A DNA stretch of 64,000 nucleotides, taken from assembly GCF_008704995.1 (NCBI RefSeq), contig NZ_CP023747.1, positions 620,001 through 684,000 of the forward strand, written 5' to 3'. The position numbers and the translations under genes were made by a program. Shown here piece by piece: positions 26,701 through 38,100 of this stretch. Below the pieces are notes generated by a model. That model had not been told where the DNA came from and did not search any database. It was given only the letters and a program-made list of their open reading frames with translations. The DNA comes from Streptomyces nodosus (GTDB lineage: Bacteria; Actinomycetota; Actinomycetes; Streptomycetales; Streptomycetaceae). How positions within the stretch are numbered: the stretch's first letter is position 1; every line of letters begins with the position of its first letter.

Positions 26701-29135
26701 TCTCGTCGCGGTCCTTGCGCAGCGCCGGCACGACGACGGTGCCGGTGTCGGGCAGGGAGGCGGCGGCGAGCGCGGAGAGCACTCCGTCGGGGCCGATCTC
26801 CAGGAAGGCGGTCACACCCCGGTCGGCGAGCGCGCGGACACCGTCGGCGAAGCGCACCGCCTCACGGACGTGGCGCACCCAGTAGTCGGGGTGGGTGTGG
26901 GTGCCCGCGGAGGCGACCTCACCGGTCAGATTGGACACGACCGGGATCCGCGGCTCGTGGTACGAGAGCGTCTCCGCGACCGCCCGGAAGTCCTCCAGCA
27001 TCGGGTCCATCAGCGACGAGTGGAACGCGTGGCTGACGCGCAGCCGGGTGGTGCGGCGGCCGTCCGACTCCAGGAGGGCGACCAGCTGGTCGACGCCGTC
27101 CTCGGGGCCGGAGACGACGACGGAGGTGGGGCCGTTGACGGCGGCGACGGCGACCCCGTCGTCGAGCAGCGGCAGCACCTCGTCCTCGGTGGCCTCGACG
27201 GCGGCCATGGCGCCGCCCCGGGGCAGCGCGTCCATGAGCCGGGCGCGGGCGGCGACCAGCCGGCAGGCGTCCTCCAGCGAGAACACCCCCGCCACATGCG
27301 CGGCCGCGATCTCACCGACCGAGTGACCGGCGACGAAGTCGGGGGTCACTCCCCAGGACTCCACCAGGCGGTAGAGGGCGACCTCGACCGCGAAGAGGGC
27401 GGGCTGGGTGAACGCGGTGGAGTTCAGGGCGGCTTCGTCGGTGCCCCACATCACCTCACGGACGGAGGTGCCGAGTTCGCTCTCCAGCAGGGCGGTGACG
27501 GAGTCGAAGACCTCGGCGAACACCGGGAAACGGGCGTGCAGTTCACGGCCCATGCCGAGGCGCTGGGCGCCCTGACCGGAGAACAGGAACGCCGGTGTGC
27601 GGGCGGTGCCGGCCTCGGCGCGCGCGGCCTCGGTGATGCCGTCGGGGCCCGCCAGCAGGACGGCCCGGTGCTCGAAGGAGGGCCGGCTCGTCACCAGGGA
27701 CAGACCGATGTCGGCGCCGGACAGCTCCGGGTGCGCGGCGGCATGGGCGCGCAGCCGCTCCAGCTGGGCGTCGAGCGCCTGCTCGGAGCGGGCCGAGACG
27801 ACCCACGGGGTGACGGCGGGCGTCACGGTGTCCTCGGCGGAGCGGTCGTCCGCGGTGGGCTCGGGGGCGCCCTCGAGGATGACATGGGCGTTGGTGCCGC
27901 TGATGCCGAAGGAGGACACACCGGCCCTGCGGACCCGGCCGGTCTCCGGCCAGGCGGTCTCCTCGGTGAGCAGCCGGACGGCGCCCAGGGACCAGTCGAC
28001 GTGCGTGGACGGCTCGGTGACGTGCAGGGTGCGCGGGAGCGTGCCCTGGTGCATCGCCATGACCATCTTGACGAGTCCGGCGGCGCCGGCCGCGGACTGG
28101 GTGTGGCCGATGTTGGACTTCACCGAGCCGAGCAGCAGCGGCTGCTGCGGGTCACGGTCGGAGCCGTAGGTGGCGATCAGGGCCTGGGCCTCGATCGGGT
28201 CACCGAGCGGGGTGCCGGTGCCATGTGCCTCGACGGCGTCGACATCGCCGGGACGCAGACCGGCGTTGGCCAGTGCCTGCCGGATGACCCGCTGCTGGGA
28301 GGGGCCGTTGGGGGCGGTCAGGCCGTTGGAGGCACCGTCCTGGTTCACCGCGGAGCCACGCACCACGGCGAGCACCCGGTGTCCGGCGCGGCGGGCGTCG
28401 GAGAGGCGCTCCAGGACGAGTACCGCCGCGCCCTCGGACCAGCCGGTGCCGTCGGCGGAGTCGGAGAACGCCTTGCAGCGTCCGTCGTGGGCGAGACCGC
28501 CCATCTTGGAGAACCCGGTGAAGTTGGCCGGGGTGGTCATCACGGTGACACCACCGGCGAGCGCCATGGTGCACTCCCCCGATCGCAGTGCCTGCGCGGC
28601 GAGGTGCAGCGAGACCAGGGAGGAGGAGCAGGCGGTGTCGACCGAGAGGGCGGGGCCCTCCAGGCCGAGCGTGTAGGAGAGGCGGCCGGAGACCACGCTC
28701 ACGGCGAGGCCGGTGGTGGCGTGGCTGGCGATGTCGTCGCGGGAGCGCATGACCAGACCGGAGTAGTCCTGGCCGCTGACGCCCATGAAGACACCGGTAC
28801 GGCTGCCGCGCAGGGCGGTCGGGTCCAGTCCGGCGCGCTCCACGGCCTCCCAGGTGACTTCGAGCAGGATGCGCTGCTGCGGGTCCATGGCGAGGGCCTC
28901 GCGCGGTGCGATGCCGAAGAAGTCGGCGTCGAAGTCAGCGATGTCGCTGAGGAATCCGCCCTGCCCGGACAGGTCGCCCGGCTCGCCGCCGATGGTCGAC
29001 GACTCCCACTCCCGGTCGGCGGGGAAGCCGGTGATGGCGTCGGTGCCGGAGGCCACCAGGTCCCACAGTTCCTCGGGCGATCCCACGCCGCCCGGGAAGC
29101 GGCAGCCCATCCCGACGATGACCACGGGGTCGTCG
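23747..29135 (-). other. Module 17 (KS-AT-broken DH-KR-ACP) and docking segment
   Basis: The DH region reads [16 protein letters not shown]: the catalytic His is Arg (codon 26411-26413), and the preceding conserved His is Gln. The KR is B-type ([15 protein letters not shown]). Expected outcome: C5-OH. The C-terminal docking segment ends in [12 protein letters not shown]. Confidence 0.85.
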
Positions 29136-32100
29136 TCGGACGCGGCGGCGGCGGTCTGGGGGGCGGCGAAGGCCTCCGCGGCGTCGGCGCCGAGCAGTTC
29201 GTCCAGGAGGTGCTCGGCGAGCTGCTGGGGCGTCGGGTAGTCGAAGACCAGGGTGGCGGTCAGGGTGAGTCCTGAGGCCTTGCCGAGCCGGTTGCGCAGC
29301 TCGATCGCGGTGAGCGAGTCGAAGCCCAGGCCACGGAACTCACGGCGGGCGTCGACGGCGTCGGCGGAACCGTGCCCGAGCACCGTGGCGGCCTCGGCCC
29401 GTACCAGGTCGACCACGAACGGCAGGCGCTGCTCCTCGGGCAGGACGGCCAGCCGCTCGGCGAGTCCGGCGCGGGCGACCGCGGCGGCGCCGGCCTTGGC
29501 CCGGCGTCCGCCGGTGCGGACCAGTCCGCGCAGGATCGCGGGGACGCTCATGCCGGGCGGCAGCGAGCCGCCACCGCCGAGGCCCAGCGGCACCACCAGC
29601 GGTTCGTCGGCGAGGGTGGCCGCGTCGTACAGGGCAAGGCCCCGCTCGACGGACAGCAGCGGCATGCCGCTGTTGTCGTTGATGCGGCGCATGTCCTCGT
29701 CGCTCAGTCCGCTCGTCATGCCGCTGCCCTGCTCCCAGGCGTTCCAGGCGAGGGAGGTGGCGGGCAGGCCGAGCGACTGACGGTGCGCGGCGAGGGCGTC
29801 CAGGAAGGTGTTGCCCGCCGCGTAGTTGGCCTGACCCGGGCTGCCGAAGACGCCGGAGGTCGAGGAGTAGAGGACGAAGGCGGCCAGGTCGAGATCGCGG
29901 GTGAGGTCGTGCAGATGCCAGGCGGCATCGACCTTCGGCCGCATGACGGTGTCGAGGCGATCGGGGGTGAGGGAGGCGAGGATGCCGTCGTCCAGGACAC
30001 CCGCCGTGTGCACCACCGCGGTCAGCGGGCGCTCGGCCGGAACGGAGGCGAGCAGCCCGGCCAGGGCATCACGGTCGGCGACATCACACGCGGCGACCCT
30101 GGCCTCGGCACCCAGTTCGGCCAGTGCCTGGACGAGGTCGGCGGCGCCGGGGGCATCGGGTCCGCGGCGGCTGGTCAGCAGCAGGTGCTTGATGCCGTGC
30201 TCGGCGACCAAGTGGCGGGCCAGCGCGGAGGCGAGGCCACCGGTACCGCCGGTGACCAGGACGGTGCCCTCGGGGTCCATGGCCCGGGGCATGGTCAGCA
30301 CGATCTTGCCGATGTGCTTGGCCATGCTCATGAAGCGGAAGGCCTCACGGGATCGGCGGACGTCCCAGGCACGGACCGGCAGCGGGGACAGTACGTCCCG
30401 CTCGAAGAGGTCGACCAGGTCGAGCAGCATCTGCTGGATGTGGTCGGGGTCGACCATGCCCAGGTCGAAGAACCGGTAGGTGATGCCGTCCGACGCGGCG
30501 TCGGAGTCCCGGATGTCGGTCTTGCCCATCTCCAGGAACCGGCCGCCCGTGCCGAGCAGCCGCATCGACGCGTCGACGAACTCCCCGGCCAGCGCGTTCA
30601 GGACGACATCGAGGCCCTTGTCCCCCGCGACCTCGGTGAACGCCGTCTCAAAGTCGAGGGTGCGCGAGGAGGCGATGTGGTCGTCGGCGACCCCGAGGGA
30701 GCGCAGTACGTCCCACTTGCCCTCGCTGGCCGTCGCGAAGACCTCCGCACCGAGATGGTGGGCGATCTGGATGGCCGCCATGCCGACACCACCGGCGCCG
30801 GCGTGGATCAGTATCTTCTCCCCCGGCCGCAGCCCGGCGAGGTCCTTCAGCGCGTGGTAAGCGGTGAGGAACACCAGCGGCACGGACGACGCGGTCTCCC
30901 AGGACCAGTCGTCGGGAACCCGGGTCAGCAGACGCTCGTCGGCGACGCCCAGCGGGCCGAAACCGCCGAACACCATGCCCATGACCCGGTCGCCGGGGGC
31001 GAGCCCGGTGACATCCGGGCCGACCTCGCTGACTACGCCCGCGCCCTCGGAGCCGAACAGGCCCGCCTCACCGGGATACATGCCGAGCGCGTTGAGGACA
31101 TCGCGGAAGTTGAGGCCCGCGGCACGGATACCGATGCGCACCTCGCGGCCGGTGAGCGGTGTCACCGCCTCCGGGTACGGCAGCAGGGCGAGACCGTCGA
31201 GGCTGCCCTTGGCGCGGCAGCCCAACCGCCACGGCGTCCCGGCCGGCGGAACGAGGGAGGTGCCGGACTCCAGCCGGGCGAGCCGGCCGACCCGGACCGT
31301 GCCCTCACGGACGACGGCCTGCGGCTCCTCCGCGTCGAACAGCCCCGCAAGCAGCGGCAGTCGGGCGAGCGAGTCGGCGGTGTCGTCGACATCCGCCAGC
31401 AGCAGCCGGCCCGGGTTCTCGGACTGGGCGGAACGCACCAGACCCCACACAGGAGCGGCCGCCAGATCGACCGCACCACGCTCACCGTCGGCAACCGCGT
31501 TCCGGGTGACCACCACAAGCCGGGAGGAGGCGAAGGCGGGCTCGGCCAGCCACCCCTGCACCAGGGCCAGCACCTCGTGGGCCAGCTCATGAGCGTCGTC
31601 GGGTCCCGCGTCGGCGTCGCCCCGCACCGTCACGGCGACCATGTCGGGCACGGCCCCCGACCGGGCGGCCAGCTCCTCGATCGTCGCGGCCGGAGCATGC
31701 ACTCCCGCCACCGCCTCGGAGTCACCGGCCAGCGCGGCCGTCAGGCCGAACGGGTCCTCGCCCAGCACCGCCCAGGTGGCAGGGGCGGCAGGCGCCCCGA
31801 GCGTACGGGCGGTCCAGTCGACCCGGAGCAGGGAGTTGGAGTCGTCACGGCGCGGCTCGGCAGCGTCGCCCGGGCCCGCGGCACGCAGCGTCAGCGACTC
31901 CACGGAGACCACGGGCTGACCGCCCGGGTCGACCGCGGCGATCTGGACCGTGTCCTCGCCGCAGGAGGCGATCCGCACCCGCAGGGTGCTCGCCCCGTCC
32001 GCGTGCAGGGACACGCCCTCCCAGGCGAACGGCAGCAGACTGCGGGTGTCGCCCTCGGCGGACAGGAAGACCGTGGAGTGCAGGGCGGCGTCGAAGAGCG

Positions 32101-35100
32101 CCGGGTGCAGACCGAAGGCGTCGGCGTCCTCGACCGACTCGGGCAGCGCGACCTCGGCGTAGACCGTGTCGTCCTGACGCCAGACGGCACGCAGTCCACG
32201 GAAGACCGGGCCGTACTCCAGACCGTCCGCGGCATAGCGCTCGAACATGCCGTCGATGTCGATCGCCTCGGCGTCGCGCGGCGGCCACACCGTGGCGTCG
32301 AAATCGATGACCTGCTCACCCGAGCCGATGCGGCCGGTGGCGTGCTGGGTCCATTCGGCGTCGAAGTCCTCACCGGGCCGGGTGAAGAAACGCAGCTCGC
32401 GAGAGCCCTCCTCGTCGGCGGCGCCCACGGAGATCTGCACCTGGACCGCGCCCGTAGCGGGCAGCACCAGCGGCGCGGCGATCATCAGTTCCTCGACCCG
32501 GTCACAGCCGGCCTGGTCCGCGGCGCGCACCGCCAGCTCCAGGAACCCGGTACCGGGGAAGAAGATCATGCCGCCGACGACATGGTCGGCCAGCCAGGGA
32601 TGGGTGGCGGCCGACAGGGAGCCGGTCAGCAGGAGTTCGTCGGAGCCCGCCACCGACATGGCGGCACCGAGCAGCGGGTGGTCGGCCGAGGCCAGACCGA
32701 GGCCGGTGGCGTCCAGGGCGGCGGGGGCCGCCTTGGGCCAGTAACGCTCGTGCTGGAAGGCGTAGGTGGGCACGTCGGCGATGCGGGCGCCGGCGCCGGA
32801 CAGCGGGGCCGACCAGTCGACGTCGACCCCGGCGACGTACAGCCGGGCGACACCGCTGAGGACGGACACGGTCTCGTCGCGGTCCTTGCGCAGCGCCGGC
32901 ACGACGACGGTGTCGGTGTCGGTCAGGGAGGCGGCGGCGAGCGCGGAGAGCACTCCGTCGGGGCCGATCTCCAGCAAGGCGGTCACGCCCCGGTCGGCCA
33001 GCCCGCGGACACCGTCGGCGAACCGCACGGCCTCACGGACATGACGCACCCAGTAGTCGGGGTGGGTGTGTACGCCCGCAGCGGCGACCTCACCGGTCAG
33101 GTTGGACACGACCGGGATCCGCGGCTCGTGGTACGAGAGCGTCTCCGCGACCGCCCGGAAGTCCTCCAGCATCGGGTCCATCAAGGGCGAGTGGAAGGCA
33201 TGACTCACCCGCAGACGGCTGGTGCGGCGGCCCTGCGCGGCAAGCTGCTCGGCGACCGCCAGGGTGGCCTGCTCCTCACCCGAAACGACCACAGACGTCG
33301 GGCCGTTGACCGCGGCCACAGCCACGCCCTCGGTCAGCAGCGGCAGCACCTCGTCCTCGGTCGCCTCCACCGCGACCATGGCACCACCACTCGGCAACGC
33401 CTGCATCAGCCCCGCACGCGCGGCCACCAGCCGGCAGGCGTCCTCCAGCGAGAACACCCCCGCCACATGCGCCGCCGCGATCTCACCGACCGAGTGACCG
33501 GCCACGAAGTCGGGGGTCACTCCCCAGGACTCCACCAGACGGTAGAGGGCGACCTCGACCGCGAACAGGGCGGGCTGGGTGAACGCGGTGGCGTTCAGGG
33601 CGCCTTCGTCGGTGCCCCACATCACCTCACGGACGGAGGTGTCGAGTTCGCTCTCCAGCAGGGCGGTGACGGAGTCGAAGGCCTCGGCGAACACCGGGAA
33701 ACGGGCGTGCAGTTCACGCCCCATGCCGAGGCGCTGGGCGCCCTGACCGGAGAACAGGAAGGCACTGCGGTGCGGTTCGGCGACGCCCCGGGCGACCTCG
33801 GTGAGGGTGCCGTCGGCTGCGAGCAGGACCGCCCGGTGCTCGAAGTCGGCTCGGCCGGTGGCCAGGGTGTAGGCGGTGTCGAGCGCGGGCAGCGCGTCGG
33901 CGGACTCCCGCAGCCGCTCCGCCTGGTCGTCGAGCGCGCCCTCGGACTTCGCCGAGACGGGCCAGGCGACGGCGCCGGGCACGGGCCGGTCGGCGACAGG
34001 CGCGGGCACCGGCTCGTCGGGGGCGCCCTCGAGGATGACATGGGCGTTGGTGCCGCTGATGCCGAAGGAGGACACACCGGCCCTGCGGACCCGGCCCGTC
34101 TCCGGCCAGGCGGTCTCCTCGGTGAGCACCTGTACGGCGCCCAGGGACCAGTCGACATGCGTGGACGGCTCGGTGATGTGCAGGGTGCGCGGCAGCACGC
34201 CGTTGCGCATCGCCATGACCATCTTGACGAGCCCGGCGACACCGGCGGCGGCCTGGGTGTGGCCGATGTTGGACTTCACCGAGCCGAGCAGCAGCGGCTG
34301 CTGCGGGTCACGGTCGGAGCCATAGGTGGCCAGCAGGGCCTGGGCCTCGATCGGGTCACCGAGCGGAGTGCCGGTGCCATGCGCCTCGACGGCGTCGACA
34401 TCGCCGGGACGCAGACCGGCGTTGGCCAGTGCCTGCCGGATGACCCGCTGCTGGGAGGGGCCGTTGGGGGCGGTCAGGCCGTTGGAGGCACCGTCCTGGT
34501 TCACCGCGGAGCCACGCACCACGGCGAGCACCCGGTGTCCGGCGCGGCGGGCGTCGGAGAGGCGCTCCACCACGAGCACGGCCGCGCCCTCGGACCAGCC
34601 GGTGCCGTCGGCGGAGTCGGAGAACGCCTTGCAGCGTCCGTCCTGGGCGAGACCGCCCATCCGGGAGAACCCGGCGAAGTTGGCGGGGGTGGTCATCACG
34701 GTGACACCACCCACCAGAGCCATGCTGCACTCCCCCGACCGCAGCGCCTGCGCGGCGAGATGCAGCGACACCAGGGAGGAGGAACAGGCCGTGTCGACCG
34801 AGAGGGCGGGACCCTCCAGGCCGAGCGCGTAGGAGAGTCGGCCGGAGACCACACTGACGGCCAGACCGGCGGTGGCGTGGCCCGCGACGTCGTCACGGGA
34901 CCCCATGACCAGGCTGGAGTAGTCCTGGCCGTTGACGCCCATGAAGACACCGGTGCGGCTGCCGCGCAGGGCGGTCGGGTCGACCCCGGCGCGCTCGATG
35001 GCCTCCCAGGTGACCTCGAGCAGGATGCGCTGCTGCGGGTCCATGGCCAGGGCCTCGCGCGGCGAGATCCCGAAGAAGTCCGCGTCGAAGCCGGCGATGT

Positions 35101-38100
35101 CGCTCAGGAACCCGCCCTGCGCGGACACGCCGCCGGCCTCACCGGCGACGAGCCTCGACGATTCCCACTCGCGATCGGCGGGGAAGCCGGTGATGGCGTC
35201 GGAACCGGACGCCAGGAGGTCCCACAGGTCCTCGGGCGATCCGACGCCACCCGGGAAGCGGCAGCCCATCCCGACGATGACCACGGGATCGTCGTGCACA
35301 TCGGCAGCGCTCTGAGAGGCGGCGAAGACCTCGATGGCGTCGGCGCCGAGGAGTTCGTCCAGGAGATGGTCGGCGAGCTGCTCGGGCGTCGGGTAGTCGA
35401 AGACGAGCGTGGCGGGGAGGGTGAGACCGGTCGCCTTGCCGAGCCGGTTGCGCAGCTCGATCGCGGTGAGCGAGTCGAAGCCGAGACCACGGAACTCACG
35501 ACGGGAGTCCACGGCGTCGGCGGAACCGTGCCCGAGGACCGCGGCGGCCTCCGCACGCACCAGGTCCACGACGAACGGCCGACGCTGCTCCTCGGGCAGG
35601 ACGGCCAGCCGCTCGGCCAGTCCGGCGCGGGCGACCGCGGCGGTGGCCGCCCGGGCGCGGCGTCCACCGGTGCGGACCAGTCCGCGCAGGATCGCGGGGA
35701 CGCCGGCACCGGCGGGCAACGGGCCACCGCCGCCCAGACCGAGCGGCACCACCAGCGGCTCGTCGGCGAGCATGGCGGCGTCGTACAGGGCAAGGCCCCG
35801 CTCGACGGACAGCAGCGGCATCCCACCGGCGTCGCTGATGCGGCGTGCGTCCTGACCGCTCAACTGGCCGGTCATGCCGACGCCTTGTTCCCAGGCTCCC
35901 CAGGCGAGGGAGGTGGCGGGCAGACCGAGGGACTGACGGTGCGCGGCAAGCGCGTCCAGGAAGGTGTTGCCCGCCGCGTAGTTGGCCTGACCGGGGCTGC
36001 CCATGACACCGGCCGTCGAGGAGTACAGGACGAAGGCGGCCAGGTCGAGGTCGCGGGTGAGGTCGTGCAGATGCCAGGCGGCATCGACCTTCGGCCGCAT
36101 GACCGAGTCGAGACGGTCCGGGGTGAGCGAGGGGAAGATGCCGTCGTCCAGGACACCCGCCGTGTGCACCACCGCGGTCAGCGGGTGCTCCGCCGGAACG
36201 GAGGCCAACAGCGCGGCCAGAGCTTCACGGTCGGCGACATCACATGCGGCGACCCTGGCCTCGGCACCCAGTTCGGCCAGCGCCTGGACGAGGTCGGCGG
36301 CACCCGGGGCGTCGGGCCCACGACGGCTGGTCAGCAGCAGATGCCTGATGTCGTGCTCGGCGACCAAGTGGCGGGCCAGCGCGGAGGCGAGGCCGCCGGT
36401 GCCACCGGTGACCAGGACGGTCCCCTCGGGGTCCAGGGCGCGGGCGGAAGAGTCACCGGACTCCAGCCGGGCGAGCCGGCCGACCCGGACCGTGCCCTCA
36501 CGGACGACGGCCTGCGGCTCCTCCGCGTCGAACAGCCCCGCAAGCAGCGGCAGTCGGGCGAGCGAGTCGGCGGTGTCGTCGACATCCGCCAGCAGCAGCC
36601 GGCCCGGGTTCTCGGACTGGGCGGAACGCACCAGACCCCACACAGGAGCGGCGGCCAGATCGACCGCACCACGCTCACCGTCGGCGACCGCATCCCGGGT
36701 GACCACCACAAGCCGGGAGGAGGCGAAGGCGGGCTCGGCCAGCCACCCCTGCACCAGGGCCAGCACCTCACGCGTCAGCTCGCGAGCGGCTTCGGGTCCC
36801 CCATCGGCGTCACCGCGCACCGTCACGGCGACCATGTCGGGCACCGCCCCGGACCGGGCGGCCAGCTCCTCGAGCGTCGCGGCCGGAGCATGCACTCCCG
36901 CCACCGCCTCGGAGTCACCGGCCAGCGCGGCCGTCAGGCCGAACGGGTCCTCGCCCAGCACCGCCCAGGTGGCGGGCGCAGCCGGCGCCGCCACCGTACG
37001 AGGCGTCCAGTCGACGCGGAACAGCGAGTTGGCCTCCTCACGGCGCGACGCGGCGCCGGCTCCCGAGTCCGCGGCGCGCAGCGTCAGCGACTCCACGGAG
37101 AGGACCGGCTGACCCGCCGGGTCGACCGCCGCGATCTCCACCGTGTCCTCGCCGCAGGAGGCGATCCGCACCCGCAGGGTGCTCGCCCCGTCCGCGTGCA
37201 GGGACACGCCCTCCCAGGCGAACGGCAGCAGTCCACTGTCGTCGGACAGGAAGGCGGTGCCGTGCAGGGCGGCGTGCAGCAGGGCCGGGTGCAGACCGAA
37301 GGCACCGGCGTCCTCGACGGAGTCGGGCAGTTCGACCTCGGCGTAGACCGTGTCGTCCTGGCGCCAGGCGGCGCGCAGTCCGCGGAAGACCGGGCCGTAC
37401 TCCAGACCGTCGGAGGCGAAGCGGTCGAACAGTTCCTCGATGTCGACGGCCTCGGAGTCGCGCGGCGGCCACACCGTGGTGTCGAAGCCGAGGACGTGCT
37501 CGCCGGAGGCGATGCGGCCGGTGGCGTGCTGGGTCCACTCGGCGTCGAAGTCCTCACCGGGCCGGGTGAAGAAGCGCAGCTCACGGGAGCCGTCCTCGCC
37601 GGCGGCGCCGACGGAGATCTGCATCTGCACGGCGCCCGTGGCGGGCAGCACGAGCGGGGTGGCGACGGTCAGTTCCTGGACCCGGTCGCAGCCGGCCTGG
37701 TCGGCGGCGCGCACCGCCAGCTCCAGGAACCCGGTACCGGGGAAGACGACCATGCCGTCGACGCTGTGGTCGGCGAGCCAGGGGTGGGTGGCGAGCGACA
37801 GGGTGCCGGTGAGCAGGAGTTCGTCGGAACCGGCCACCGACATCGCGGCGCCCAGCAGCGGATGGTCGGCGGAGGCGAGGCCGAGACCGGTGGCGTCGAC
37901 AGCGGTCGCGGTCGCCTTGGGCCAGTAACGCTCGTGCTGGAAGGCGTAGGTGGGCAGTTCGCCGGTGCGGGCACCGGTGCCGTCGTGGAACGCGGCCCAG
38001 TCGACCGTGACACCGGCCGTGTGCAGCCGGGCCAGCGCGGTGACGGCGCTGTGCTCCTCGGGGCGGTCCTTGCGCAGGAACGGGACGGTGAGGGCGGTGG

